In this document: piece by piece, positions 53,722 through 63,157 of the stretch
Numbering within the stretch: position 1 is the stretch's first letter
Layout: every line of letters begins with the position of its first letter
From: Frigoriglobus tundricola
GTDB lineage: Bacteria > Planctomycetota > Planctomycetia > Gemmatales > Gemmataceae
DNA length: 64,000 nt
Direction of reading: 5' to 3'
NCBI RefSeq assembly: GCF_013128195.2
Contig: NZ_CP053452.2
Span: 1,550,001 to 1,614,000 of the forward strand
Position numbers and translations under genes: made by a program
The notes under the pieces: model-generated
Told to the model about the DNA's origin: nothing
What the model saw: the letters and a program-made list of their open reading frames with translations, nothing else
The model's database searches: none

Positions 53722-55104
53722 ATGTCAGACCCACTTACGGACCGCCTCCCGCCGCAGAACCGCGACGCCGAACGCGGCGTGCTGGGCGGCATCCTCCGCG
53801 ACCCGGACACGCTGCCGGTCGTGCAGCAACACATTGTCGCGGACAACTTCTACTTCGACGCGCACCAGAAGATCTACCAGGCGCTGTGCGAACTGAGCAC
53901 CGAGAACCAGCCGATCGACCTCGTGCTGCTCTACGACAAGCTGCGCAAGAACAAGCACCTCGAGGACGTGGGCGGACAGGCGTACCTCGTCGACCTCTGG
54001 GAGTCGGTCCCGACCGGGGCGAACGCGGAGTACCACGCCAAGCTGGTCAAAGACACGGCGATGGTCCGCGGGCTGATCCACGCGAGCAACGAGATCCTGC
54101 GCGACGCGTACGAGCGCACGGAGTCGGGCGACACGCTCGTCTCGCAGGCCGAACGCAAGATCATGGAGATCGCGAAGCTGGGCATGGTCGGCGAAACGAA
54201 GTCGCTGGCCGAAGTGGTCAAGGACGCGTTCGACCGCCTCGACTCGCGCATCGGCAAGGACAACCTGGCCATCAGCGGGATGCCGACCGGCTACGTGGAC
54301 CTGGACAACATCACCGCCGGCCTACAGAACTCGGAACTGGTGATCATCGCCGCCCGGCCGAGCGTGGGTAAAACGGCCTTCGCGCTGAACATGGTGCGGA
54401 ACATCGTCACCGAAACGACCGACCGGAACGGCCACTCGCCGGTGGTGCTGTTCTTCAGCCTCGAAATGGCCCGCATCGAACTCGCCGAGCGGCTCCTGTG
54501 CTGCCAGTCGCGTGTGGACAGCCACAAGGTGCGCAAGGGGCAGTTGAACTCCGACGACATTCAGCGGCTGATGGACGCCGGGGACATTCTCCGCCGGGCG
54601 CGGCTGTACATCGACGACACGCCGAGCCGGACGATGATCCAGATCGCGGCGAGCGCCCGGCGCTTGCAGAAGAAGCACGAGAAGGACGGCGGGCTGAAGC
54701 TGATCGTGATCGACTACTTGCAGCTCATCGAACCCGAGAACCGGCGCGACCCGCGTCAGGAGCAGGTGGCCCAGATCAGCCGCCGGCTGAAGTTCCTCGC
54801 CCGCGAGCTGCTGATCCCGGTGATCGCGCTGGCCCAGGTGAACCGGGCGTCCGAGGACCGGCAGGACCACAAGCCGCGGCTCTCCGACTTGCGCGAATCG
54901 GGCTCGATCGAGCAGGACGCGGACACCTGTATGATGTTGCACCGGCCGGGCAAGTTCGACGGCACGCAGGACGACAACATCCTGGAAATCATCATCGCCA
55001 AGCAGCGCAACGGCCCGACCGGCGAGATCACGCTGACGTGGCAGAAGGGGTACAACCGGTACGAGAACTACATCGCCGACGTGGGCATGGGCGGGGGCGT
55101 GTGA
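53722..55104 (+). CDS. dnaB: Replicative DNA helicase
   Basis: Hexameric ATPase that unwinds DNA at the fork. 460 residues: N-terminal helical domain (about 10-115, LPPQNRDAERGVLGGILRD), linker helix, and RecA-like domain with Walker A ARPSVGKTAF (211-220), Walker B-type LKLIVIDYLQLI, and the SLEMARIELAERLL motif. SDLRESGSIEQDAD and IIAKQRNGPTGEITLTW complete the family pattern. No intein or insertion is seen. The tRNA-Gln gene follows 185 bases downstream. Confidence 0.97.
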   Translation: MSDPLTDRLPPQNRDAERGVLGGILRDPDTLPVVQQHIVADNFYFDAHQKIYQALCELSTENQPIDLVLLYDKLRKNKHLEDVGGQAYLVDLWESVPTGANAEYHAKLVKDTAMVRGLIHASNEILRDAYERTESGDTLVSQAERKIMEIAKLGMVGETKSLAEVVKDAFDRLDSRIGKDNLAISGMPTGYVDLDNITAGLQNSELVIIAARPSVGKTAFALNMVRNIVTETTDRNGHSPVVLFFSLEMARIELAERLLCCQSRVDSHKVRKGQLNSDDIQRLMDAGDILRRARLYIDDTPSRTMIQIAASARRLQKKHEKDGGLKLIVIDYLQLIEPENRRDPRQEQVAQISRRLKFLARELLIPVIALAQVNRASEDRQDHKPRLSDLRESGSIEQDADTCMMLHRPGKFDGTQDDNILEIIIAKQRNGPTGEITLTWQKGYNRYENYIADVGMGGGV

Positions 55105-55289
55105 CGACCGGCGGGGGCAACGCCCCACCGTGCCGTCAGGAACTCCTCGCGCGGCGCCCTTGACCCCACCCGCCGCGCTCGCGAGAATAACCGCGTTCAG
55201 GAGCGCACCAATTGCCGCGCCGGCTCTCCGAGGGCCACAGAAGCGAACAGTGCCACGACGGCTCGCAGAACGCGACGACGAAAAATCAT

Positions 55290-55360
55290 TACCCGGTAGT
55301 GTAACGGTAGCACAAGAGATTTTGGTTCTCTTTGTCCTGGTTCGAATCCAGGCCGGGTAA
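55290..55360 (+). tRNA. tRNA-Gln (anticodon UUG)
   Basis: 71 nt fold into a cloverleaf: acceptor TACCCGG/CCGGGTA, D-arm GTGT/GCAC, anticodon stem AGAGA/TCTCT with loop TTTTGGT (anticodon TTG), short variable loop, T-arm CCTGG-TTCGAAT-CCAGG, discriminator A. CCA is not encoded. Confidence 0.93.
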
Positions 55361-55377
55361 CTCGAAAGCCTTGTTTT

Positions 55378-55734
55378 TCAGGTGGTTGTAGCGATCTTTC
55401 GTGTAGAATCCTGTTCTCTTGAGTTACGGTTTGGAGTCCGAGTCGGCTTTAACACTCGGGAATCAAGCCCTTGATTCCCGGGCATTTCGTAACTTCCGGT
55501 AGCTGAATTCACGGCGACGCATGACTCGGTCGCGATAGGGTCGCAAATCGTCATGTCAAACTCCATAGATTTGGCCTGATCCTCAACCCATGATCGGACG
55601 GTTGGAAAAAGCTCAAGGAGGGTTGTGTTGCATGTCGGTTCCGAGCGTACGCTCGTTCCGGGCAGCACGAGGAACGTCACCCCGGCCGCGACCCAGGCGT
55701 AATGGAGCCGGCGGCGCGGGTCCTGGCTCAACAT
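55378..55734 (-). pseudogene. N-terminal remnant of an MFS transporter
   Basis: The frame starts MLSQDPRRRLHYAWVAAGVT, then FLVLPGTSVRSEPT, close to the first helix of planctomycete MFS transporters (RRLHYAWVVAGVTFLVLL). After about 35 residues the resemblance ends and the sequence becomes polar up to the stop at 55378, without any further helix. Only a promoter-proximal scrap seems to survive, perhaps after a deletion next to the tRNA. A small unrelated protein is the alternative. Confidence 0.4.
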
Positions 55735-55774
55735 GGCGCGGGGTCTCCTCGACTGAAGCGCAATGAAACGGTGC

Positions 55775-56449
55775 TCACGTCTGTTTCGCTCGCTTGTTCG
55801 CGGCCGGATCGAACGGCTGACCGGCGCCCAACTCTTGGGTGGTGACCACGTATCCGAGGGCGTCGGGTATCGGGGCGGCGATGGTCAGTTCCACCGGCGC
55901 GTGACCGCGGCTCCGCTCGGGGATGCCGAGCGCGGCGGCCTCGCTCGCCCATGCGGACCCGAGCCACGTCGGGTACGGGATGAACGTCGCCGCGCCGCGC
56001 ATGGCCGGCTTGCGGCGGGCGTTGCCCGTGTTAATCGGCGTCACGGCCGCGGACTCCCGGTACGCCTCGGCCAGGGCAACGGCGTCGAGCGTGAGCACGA
56101 CCTGGGGCCGCGGGCCACACGCCGCGCGCTGCCGGTTCAGCCGCTCCGGGTCGAGCCAGAAGAACACTCGGGCGTTCACGAGCGCGTACCACTCGGCTGG
56201 CGTCACTCCCACGAGACAGACCCGGAGCGCGTCCGCGGGCATGGGCTTCTGGTCCCGGATGCGGACGCCGTTCGGCAGCGCCGTGTGCTCGGGCCGCTGC
56301 TCCCGCTCCAGGCGCCTGCGCTCCTCGCCCGTCACGCCCGCGATCTCGATGAGGCGGCTCGCGGGTAGGAGGCCGGTCGCCTGGATGGAAGCCCAGTTAG
56401 TCGCCTCGGCCATGTGGTACACGTGCCGGGGGAGTTTCCGGTCCGCCAT
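55775..56449 (-). CDS. DUF7002-like protein
   Basis: A 224-residue cytoplasmic protein, starting MADRKLPRHVYHMAEATNW at 56449; a start seven residues earlier is possible. The pattern VYHMAEATNWASIQATGLLP, RIRDQKPM, LVGVTPAEWYALVNARVFFWLDPERL, and VTPINTGNA is that of a family I know as DUF7002, whose HxT/GLL features recall ADP-ribosyltransferase-like folds. A toxin partner gene is not obvious. It lies 34 bases after the AlkA-type gene on the same strand and may be in its transcript. Confidence 0.65.
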   Translation of the reverse strand: MADRKLPRHVYHMAEATNWASIQATGLLPASRLIEIAGVTGEERRRLEREQRPEHTALPNGVRIRDQKPMPADALRVCLVGVTPAEWYALVNARVFFWLDPERLNRQRAACGPRPQVVLTLDAVALAEAYRESAAVTPINTGNARRKPAMRGAATFIPYPTWLGSAWASEAAALGIPERSRGHAPVELTIAAPIPDALGYVVTTQELGAGQPFDPAANKRAKQT

Positions 56450-56483
56450 GATAACTATTGCCTCAGTCAAACGGTAACGCCGA

Positions 56484-57206
56484 TCAGCCCCGCGGCCGGG
56501 GCCGTTTGGGGGGTTGGCGGCCGGGCGCCGCTTGCTCGACTGCCGGCACCACGATCTCGCCCGACTTCACATCGCGGTAGTACGACCACAATAAATTGGC
56601 GGCCACGCCGCGGTACGGGCGCCACCGCTCGGCCCGCGCGTAGAGGTCTTTTTCCGAGGGGCGAGCGCGGGCACGGGCCGCGAGCCGGAAGCCCTCCTGC
56701 AGGGCCAGGTCCCCGGCCGGGAACAGGTCCGTGCGGCCCTCGCAGAACATCAGGTACACCTCGGCCGTCCAGCGCCCCACGCCTTTGAGCGCCGTCAGTT
56801 GCGCGATCGCCTCCTCGTCGCTCAGTTCCGGCAGCCGGGTGAAGTCGATCGCCCCCGCCGCCTCGGCGTCCGCGACCGCCCGGACGTACACCGCTTTCGG
56901 CCGCGACAGCCCGAACGTCTTCAACGTGTCCACGTCGAACGCCTTCAGGTTGTTCGCGGTGACCGAGCCGACGCCGGCCGCGAAGCGCTTCCAGATGGCG
57001 GCGGCCGACGCGGTGGAAACCTGCTGCTCGGTGATGAGCCGGACGAGTCCGGCGAACCCGCTTTCCCGGACGTGCCACTCGAACGGCCCGGCCGCGGCGT
57101 GCGCGACCGCGAGGGCCGGGTCCCGTCCGCTCAGCTCGACTCGCACCGCTTCGATGTCCCGGGCCGATTGCACGTGCGCCGTTCGATCCGTCGTTGCAGC
57201 GTTCAT
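56484..57206 (-). CDS. DNA-3-methyladenine glycosylase II (AlkA-type, HhH-GPD)
   Basis: Excises alkylated bases in base-excision repair. 240 residues with the helix-hairpin-helix LTALKGVGRWTAEVYLMF and the catalytic Asp in LFPAGDLALQEG. FAGLVRLITEQQVSTASAAAIW is the conserved N-terminal helix region. The long N-terminal domain of E. coli AlkA is absent. GAGGAG six bases before the ATG supports the start. The C-terminal tail is basic (GRQPPKRPRPRG). Upstream on the same strand is the DUF1272 gene; ogt and mug lie further on, giving a repair-rich neighbourhood. Confidence 0.92.
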   Translation of the reverse strand: MNAATTDRTAHVQSARDIEAVRVELSGRDPALAVAHAAAGPFEWHVRESGFAGLVRLITEQQVSTASAAAIWKRFAAGVGSVTANNLKAFDVDTLKTFGLSRPKAVYVRAVADAEAAGAIDFTRLPELSDEEAIAQLTALKGVGRWTAEVYLMFCEGRTDLFPAGDLALQEGFRLAARARARPSEKDLYARAERWRPYRGVAANLLWSYYRDVKSGEIVVPAVEQAAPGRQPPKRPRPRG

Positions 57207-57238
57207 TGTGACTCCTCGGTACGGAATACCGGCCCCTT

Positions 57239-57469
57239 CTAGTGGGGCTTAAGGACGCGCGTCGTCGACGCCGGGTACTTCGCCAGGGCGGCCGCGGGGC
57301 GCCGGGGGCGGGGGGCGAGTTCGCCGCCGCAGTTCGGGCACGCGCCGCGGAACCGCTCCCCGGCGCAGGCCGAACAGAAAGTGCATTCGAACGAGCAGAA
57401 CCGGGCCTCCGGCGACTCCGGCGGGAGATCCCGGTCACAGCACTCGCAGTTCGGTCGCAGGTCGAGCAT
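57239..57469 (-). CDS. DUF1272 small zinc-binding protein
   Basis: A 76-residue protein beginning MLDLRPNCECCDRDLPPES at 57469. Eight cysteines in CxCC, CSFECTFCSAC and CPNC patterns should bind two zinc ions. This is the DUF1272/COG3813 family, of unknown function. Residues upstream of this Met are Arg/Pro-rich and not conserved. The C-terminus AALAKYPASTTRVLKPH is also typical. It lies between the RND operon and the AlkA-type gene, all on the minus strand. Confidence 0.85.
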   Translation of the reverse strand: MLDLRPNCECCDRDLPPESPEARFCSFECTFCSACAGERFRGACPNCGGELAPRPRRPAAALAKYPASTTRVLKPH

Positions 57470-57541
57470 TTGGACCCCGCTTCTCGTGATGTGCGGTCGC
57501 GTCGGCCGTCGCTTCGTCGGTCGCCGAACACTCACAGGCCC

Positions 57542-60500
57542 TCATCCCGCGACGGTCGTCTCGTGGGACGCCGTCGGGGCCGGGGCCGCTCGTTTCTTCC
57601 CGCCGAACCGGCTGACGATCGTGTAGAAGGCGGGGGTGAACAGGAGGCCGAAGGCGGTCACCCCGAGCATCCCCGCGAACACCGCGGTCCCGAGCGACTG
57701 CCGCATTTCCGACCCGGCCCCGGTCGCCACGACGAGCGGGGCCACGCCGGCGATAAAGGCGAGGGAGGTCATCAGGATCGGGCGGAGCCGCATCCGCGCG
57801 GCGTGGACCGCCGCCTCACCCGCCTCGACGCCGTCCTCGTCCTGCCGCTGCTTCGCGAACTCCACGATTAGGATTGCGTTCTTGGCCGCCAGCCCGAGCA
57901 GTACCACGAACCCGATCTGGGCCAGGATGTCGATTGGCATGCCCCGGATGTTGAGCCCGGTCATCGCCGCGAGCAGGCACATGGGCACGATCAGCACGAT
58001 CGCCAGCGGGGTCGTCCAGCTCTCGTACTGGGCCGCGAGCACGAGGAACACGAACAGGGCGGACGCCGCGAAGATCGCGATCGTCGGGATGCCCTGCTGC
58101 TCCTGCTGGTGCGAGAGCTCGGTCCACTCGAACGCGACCCCGGGCGGGAGCGTCTCCTTGGCCAGCGCCTCCAAGCGCTTCATGGCCGTGCCCGAAGAGA
58201 CCCCGGGGGCCGCCGCGCCCAGGACCTCGGCCGCCGGGTACAGGTTGTACCGGGGCACCCGGTACGGCGAGGTCTTGTCCTTGAAGGCGGCCACCGTGCC
58301 GAGCGGCACCATCTCGCCGGTCGCGTTGCGGACCTTGAGCCGGGCGATGTCCGCCGGGGTCCGGCGGAACGTCTCGTCCCCCTGCGCGATGACTTGGTAC
58401 GTGCGGCCCAGGTAGTTGAAGTCGTTCACGTACTGCGACCCGAGGTAGAGCTGGAGCGTGGAGAACACGTCGGGCGGGGTCAGGCCCACCTTCTCGGCCT
58501 TCAGCCGGTCGATGTCGGCGTACACGGCCGGCGCGCCCGCGTTGTAGAGGGTGAAGACGCCGGCAAAGGCCGGGTCCTGGTTGGCCGCCGCTACGAGGTC
58601 GTTGGTCGCCTTGGCGAGGGCCTGCGGCCCCAACTCGCCCCGATCCTCGAGCATCAGCTTGAACCCGCCGGCCGCCCCCAGCCCCTGCACCGCGGGCGGG
58701 TTGACCACGATGATGTAAGCGTCCTTGATGCCGGCCAGCCGCTCGCGTAGCCGGGGCAGCATCTCCGCGGCGCTGGTCCCGGGGATGTGCTCGCCGTACA
58801 GCGACGGCAGGGAGGTGAACACCGTGCCCACGTTGGGCGCGACGGTGGAGGTCGTCACGTCGAACCCGACCGCCGGTGACGTGTGCTTGACGCCCGGGGT
58901 GTTCAGGGCGATCTCGTTCACCTCGCGAACCACCTTGTCGGTGCGGTCGAGGCTCGAGCCCGGGGGCAGCATGACGATGATGGCCTGGTACCCGATGTCC
59001 TGTTCCGGGATGAACCCGGTGCTCATCCGCGACATCTGGTACCCGGTCAGCCCGATCAGCCCGAGGTACAGCACCAGCATGACGCCGGTCGCACGGACGA
59101 ACCGGCCGGTCAGGTTGCCGTACCGCGTCGACAGCCACTCGAAGCTCGTGTTGAAGAGACCGAACGCGAACCGCGGGATCCGAGCGAGGCCGCGGGGCTT
59201 CTCGTGCCCCGCGTGGTGCGGCTTCAACAGGACCGCGCAGAGGGCCGGGCTGAGCGTGAGGGAGACGAAACACGAGATCACGGTGGACGCGGCGATGGTG
59301 ATCGCAAATTGTTTAAAGAACAGCCCCGAGATGCCAGAGATGAAAGCCGTCGGGCCGAACACGGCACACAGCGTCAGGGCGATGGCGATGAGCGCCCCGG
59401 ACACCTCGTCCATCGAGCGGTGCGCCGCCTCTTTGGGCGACATGCCGAGGGCCATGTTGCGCTCGACGTTCTCGACCACGACGATAGCGTCGTCCACCAC
59501 GATGCCCACGGCCAGCACCAGGCCGAACAGCGACAGGTTGTTGATCGACGCGCCGAACAGGGCGAGGATCGTGAAGGTGCCGACGAGCGAGATCGGGATC
59601 GCGACCACCGGGATGATCGTCGCCCGCCAGTTCTGGAGGAACACGTACACCACGACCACCACGAGGAGGATCGCCTCGAAGATGGTGCGGATCACGGCCT
59701 CGATCGACTGGCTCACGAACGTGGTCGGGTCGTAGATGTTGATGTAATCCATGCCGGGCGGGAAGTTCTTCTTGAGCTCCGCCATCTTGTTCCAGACCGC
59801 GTGCTCCACCTCGACCACGTTCGCCTCGGGCGTGGCGATGACCCACCACGGGGCGGACACGTGGCGGTCCGCGTAGGCGATGGACCCGTAGTCCACCGAG
59901 CCCAGTTCGACGCGGCCGATGTCGCGGATGCGGGTGACGCGCCCCTGGGCGTCCGATTTCACGATGATGTCGGCGAACTGGTCGGGGGTGGCGAGCCGGC
60001 CGAGCACCTCGACGTTGATCTGCCAGGCCGCGTTGCTCGAGACCGGCGGCTGGTTCAGCACGCCCGCCGACACCTGGGCGTTCTGGGCGCGGAGCGCGGC
60101 CAGGATCTCGCTCGCGCTGATGTTGGAGATGGCGGCCTTGTCCGGGTCGATCCAGACCCGCATGGCGTACTGGCGCTCGCCCAGCATCCAGAAGTCCGAC
60201 ACCCCCGGGAGCCGCGCGATCTCCTCCCGGACGCGGAGCATGTAGTTGGACATGTACTCGGCGCTCCGGGACCCGTCCGGCGAGTACACGTGGACGCCGA
60301 GCAACAAAGCCTGGATGGTCTTCTTCACCTGCACGCCCTGGAGCTGGACCTCCTGGGGCAGCCGGGACAGCGCGTCCTGGACCCGGTTCCGCGTCAGCAT
60401 GAGGGCCGTGTTCGGGTCGGTGCCGATCTTGAAGATGACCGTGATGGTGAGCCGCCCGTCGCTCGTCGACTGGCTGATGATGTAGTCCATGTTCTCGACG

Positions 60501-60718
60501 CCGTTGACCGCCTGTTCGAGCGGGGTGGCCACGGTGCGGGCGATGGTCTCGGCAGAGGCACCCGGGTACGAGGTCGTGATCTGGACCGTCGGCGGGACGA
60601 TGTTCGGATACTGGGCCACCGGCAGGGCCGTCATCGTCGCCAGCCCGAACAGCATGACGAAGACGTTGAGCACGGTCGCGAAGCGCGGGCGGTCGATGAA
60701 GAAGTGCGTCAGTTTCAT
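57542..60718 (-). CDS. RND multidrug efflux permease, AcrB/MexB type
   Basis: A 1058-residue proton-driven exporter of the HAE1 family. Start MKLTHFFIDRPRFATVLNVF at 60718; 23 upstream in-frame residues are not family-like. Helix-4 relay motif is VGIVVDDAIVVVENVERNM with both Asp, and the second half repeats the helix and pore-domain plan. NMDYIISQSTSDGRLTITVIF and the PAFYTIV C-terminus are typical. It is the second gene of the operon with the adaptor (62090-60849). No outer-membrane channel follows. Control by the divergent TetR gene is expected. Confidence 0.95.
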   Translation of the reverse strand: MKLTHFFIDRPRFATVLNVFVMLFGLATMTALPVAQYPNIVPPTVQITTSYPGASAETIARTVATPLEQAVNGVENMDYIISQSTSDGRLTITVIFKIGTDPNTALMLTRNRVQDALSRLPQEVQLQGVQVKKTIQALLLGVHVYSPDGSRSAEYMSNYMLRVREEIARLPGVSDFWMLGERQYAMRVWIDPDKAAISNISASEILAALRAQNAQVSAGVLNQPPVSSNAAWQINVEVLGRLATPDQFADIIVKSDAQGRVTRIRDIGRVELGSVDYGSIAYADRHVSAPWWVIATPEANVVEVEHAVWNKMAELKKNFPPGMDYINIYDPTTFVSQSIEAVIRTIFEAILLVVVVVYVFLQNWRATIIPVVAIPISLVGTFTILALFGASINNLSLFGLVLAVGIVVDDAIVVVENVERNMALGMSPKEAAHRSMDEVSGALIAIALTLCAVFGPTAFISGISGLFFKQFAITIAASTVISCFVSLTLSPALCAVLLKPHHAGHEKPRGLARIPRFAFGLFNTSFEWLSTRYGNLTGRFVRATGVMLVLYLGLIGLTGYQMSRMSTGFIPEQDIGYQAIIVMLPPGSSLDRTDKVVREVNEIALNTPGVKHTSPAVGFDVTTSTVAPNVGTVFTSLPSLYGEHIPGTSAAEMLPRLRERLAGIKDAYIIVVNPPAVQGLGAAGGFKLMLEDRGELGPQALAKATNDLVAAANQDPAFAGVFTLYNAGAPAVYADIDRLKAEKVGLTPPDVFSTLQLYLGSQYVNDFNYLGRTYQVIAQGDETFRRTPADIARLKVRNATGEMVPLGTVAAFKDKTSPYRVPRYNLYPAAEVLGAAAPGVSSGTAMKRLEALAKETLPPGVAFEWTELSHQQEQQGIPTIAIFAASALFVFLVLAAQYESWTTPLAIVLIVPMCLLAAMTGLNIRGMPIDILAQIGFVVLLGLAAKNAILIVEFAKQRQDEDGVEAGEAAVHAARMRLRPILMTSLAFIAGVAPLVVATGAGSEMRQSLGTAVFAGMLGVTAFGLLFTPAFYTIVSRFGGKKRAAPAPTASHETTVAG

Positions 60719-60848
60719 AGCTCGTGGTGCTTTCAAAAGGCCGCGTCGCGATCGGGCATCTTCGGCGCCCGGGGGCGCTCCGCTCACGCTTCGTCGGCGG
60801 GGAATCGGCCCCCCTGTTGGGCGGCCGGGGGCACGGAACCGCCTCGCC

Positions 60849-62090
60849 TTAGTCCCGACCCGGGTTCAACCGGATCGCCCCGGCGGTCGTCGCAACCTTC
60901 TGCCCCGGCCGGACGGTGGGAATGCCCTCGACGACCACGCGGTCGGTGGGGTCCAGCCCGGACCGGACGACCCGCAGTCCGCCCCGGAGGTCGCCCACCT
61001 TGACGACCTTGGGCGCCACCGTCCCGTCCGTCCCGACCGTCATCACGACGTGCTGCGACTGGTCGGGCAGCACCGCGGAGTCGGGCACGAGCAGGCCGGG
61101 CGCGGCCGGCCCCAGCGCCACGCGGACGCGGGCGAAGCCGCCCGGCCGCAGGAGCAGGTCGGAGTTGGGCACGGTGGCCCGGGCGCGGATCGTGCCGCTC
61201 GACCGGTTGAGGGCGTTGTCGAGGAAGTCCAGCGTCCCCGTGCGACTGAAGGTGGTCTCGTCGCTGAGGGAGATCTCCACGGTGTCGGCGAGCGGCGACG
61301 GCTGGCTCCCGCGGGCGCGGAGGAAGGCCATGTAGTCGGCCTCGCTCATGTCGAAGTTCAGGTAGACCGACTCCAGAGACACGAGCGTGGCGAGGAGGGT
61401 GGTGGGGCTGCCCGCCGCGCGGCTGCCGGCGATCAGGTTGCCGACCGAGACGAGGTGGGTGCCGATGCGACCCGAGAACGGGGCGGTGATGCGGGTGCGG
61501 CCCAGGTCGAACCGGGCGTCCCGGATCAGTGCCTCGGCGGCGGCCACCGCGGCGACCGCCACGTGGCGCTCCGCGACCCGCTGGTCGTAGGTCTGGCGGG
61601 AGTCGACGCCGGCGCGGATGGACGTCTCGGCCCGTTCCATCTCGCGTTCCGCGAGCTCGACCCGCGCCTTCGCGCTCTCGAGCTGGGCCTTGGCCTGGCT
61701 CAACCGGATCTCGTAGGGCTCCGGGTCGATGACGAACAGCAGGTCGCCCTTCTTCACGACGTCGCCGTCCTTGAAGCTGATCTGGGCGAGCGTGCCGCCG
61801 ACCTGGGCGCGGATCTCCAGGTGTTCCACGCCCGAGAACTGACCCAGGAACTGCAGTTTCGCCTCGACGTCGTGCTGGAGGGGCGGGCTGACGGCGACGG
61901 ACACCAGCGGGGGTGCGGGCGGGGCGGGCTTTTCGGTCGCGGCCGCGAACGCCTCCTTGTTCCAGACGGCGGCGGCCGCACTCCCGGCGACCACGACCCC
62001 CACGCCGAGCCACGTTTTGATGACCCGCCAGCCCGAGTTCGGGGCCGCGTTCGGCGACCCGGATTCTCGCGTGTTGATTGTGTTTTCCAT
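60849..62090 (-). CDS. RND efflux periplasmic adaptor, AcrA/MexA type
   Basis: A 413-residue membrane fusion protein, with GAGGA five bases before the ATG. One N-terminal anchor helix (TWLGVGVVVAGSAAAAVW); no lipobox Cys. Then a lipoyl half-motif (IRAQVGGTLAQISFKDGDVVKKGD), a coiled-coil hairpin about 125-185 (LSQAKAQLESAKARVELAER), the second lipoyl half (ITAPFSGRIGTHLVSVGNLI) and beta-barrel/membrane-proximal domains. It bridges the permease to an outer channel. Co-transcribed with the permease, 130 bases apart. Confidence 0.93.
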   Translation of the reverse strand: MENTINTRESGSPNAAPNSGWRVIKTWLGVGVVVAGSAAAAVWNKEAFAAATEKPAPPAPPLVSVAVSPPLQHDVEAKLQFLGQFSGVEHLEIRAQVGGTLAQISFKDGDVVKKGDLLFVIDPEPYEIRLSQAKAQLESAKARVELAEREMERAETSIRAGVDSRQTYDQRVAERHVAVAAVAAAEALIRDARFDLGRTRITAPFSGRIGTHLVSVGNLIAGSRAAGSPTTLLATLVSLESVYLNFDMSEADYMAFLRARGSQPSPLADTVEISLSDETTFSRTGTLDFLDNALNRSSGTIRARATVPNSDLLLRPGGFARVRVALGPAAPGLLVPDSAVLPDQSQHVVMTVGTDGTVAPKVVKVGDLRGGLRVVRSGLDPTDRVVVEGIPTVRPGQKVATTAGAIRLNPGRD

Positions 62091-62194
62091 GACATTCCTC
62101 GCTTGGGGCCTGCCGCTGACCGCATCGCTCGCATCGGCGATGTCTCGCGGCCGACGAAACCCTCTACTGGGCCGCGCAGGGATAGATTACAGCA

Positions 62195-62236
62195 GACCGC
62201 TATATTTCCCAAAATTTAGATAATCGGTGACCGCTA
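62195..62236. promoter_or_regulatory. Candidate TetR operator/promoter region
   Basis: GACCGCTA occurs directly at 62195-62202 and 62229-62236, 34 bases apart, flanking an A/T-rich promoter-like stretch (TATATTT, TAGATAAT). CGGTGACCG forms a short palindrome at 62225-62233. It sits in the 372-base gap between the divergent adaptor and tetR genes; the rest of the gap shows nothing clear. Confidence 0.35.
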
Positions 62237-62462
62237 AAAAAGTCCGGGCGTACAATGGGACCGTGTCGGGAGTGGGCCGCAGCGGCTGACAGAATCGCGG
62301 GAATGAAAAGCCGGGGAGCCGTTCGTCTCTCAAAATCAGGCCCTTCCGCACACCGCCGAGAATTGTCTCCGAGGGCGGCAGAACGGCACTCAATCGGGTA
62401 CGCCACCAGGTCGCACGGGCCGGGCGACTGGCGCGGGCCGGCGGATCGAAGGGGAGGACGCG

Positions 62463-63071
62463 ATGAAGAAGTCGAAGGTCGAAACGGCGAAGACCCGGGA
62501 GCGGATCGTGCAGGCCGCGGCCCAGGAGTTCCGCCGCAACGGGATCCAGCAGACCGGCGTGGCGGAGATCATGGCCGCCGCCGGCCTCACACAGGGCGGC
62601 TTCTACCGCCACTTCGACTCGAAAGATCAGCTCGTCGCCGAGGCGTGTGCCGCGAGTATGAGCGACCGCGCGCGGGCGGCCAACACGGCCGCACAACTGG
62701 GCGACGACGCGTTCCTGAAGCACCTCGAAGAGTTCCTGTCGTGCGAGAACCGCGACAACTGGTCGAGGGGGTGCAGCCTCGTCTTCCTCGGGAGCGAGCT
62801 GGCCCGGGCCGACCCGGACACGCGGCGCGCGGCCGCACAGGGCTACACCGCGATCGTGGACGTCATGGCCAAACAGAGCCACGCCAAGGACCCGGCGGCG
62901 GCAAAGGCCGAGGCCATGTTCGCGCTGTCGGCCATGATCGGTGCGGTCACCCTGTCGCGGATCGTGGACGACCCGGAGCTGTCGGTCCAGATCCTCGAAG
63001 TGGCCAAGAAAATCTTGGCAACAATTCGAACCAAGGCGGGTCCGGCGAAGCGCCCGGCCGCGCCGAAATAG
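62463..63071 (+). CDS. TetR/AcrR-family repressor
   Basis: A 202-residue regulator, with GGGGAGG six bases before ATG. The N-terminal HTH (about 10-55) reads RERIVQAAAQEFRRNGIQQ, TGVAEIMAAAGLTQGGFYRHF. The ligand domain has a C-terminal helix pair and a Cys pair (SCENRDNWSRGC) at a position where some TetR proteins of this subgroup sense thiol-reactive compounds. Divergent from the RND efflux operon, which it should repress. The C-terminus is Lys/Pro/Ala-rich. Confidence 0.93.
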   Translation: MKKSKVETAKTRERIVQAAAQEFRRNGIQQTGVAEIMAAAGLTQGGFYRHFDSKDQLVAEACAASMSDRARAANTAAQLGDDAFLKHLEEFLSCENRDNWSRGCSLVFLGSELARADPDTRRAAAQGYTAIVDVMAKQSHAKDPAAAKAEAMFALSAMIGAVTLSRIVDDPELSVQILEVAKKILATIRTKAGPAKRPAAPK

Positions 63072-63157
63072 GACGCCGTCCGTCCGGTCCCGGCGGAGAA
63101 ACGAACGTCCGCTTCGGGCGCCCCCGGCGGACGCCCGCGACCGTTGCTCGGATGTGT

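Noticed and set aside
55775-56449. Toxin-antitoxin interpretation of the DUF7002-like gene
   Set aside because: No small partner gene overlaps or adjoins it; upstream is a DNA glycosylase.
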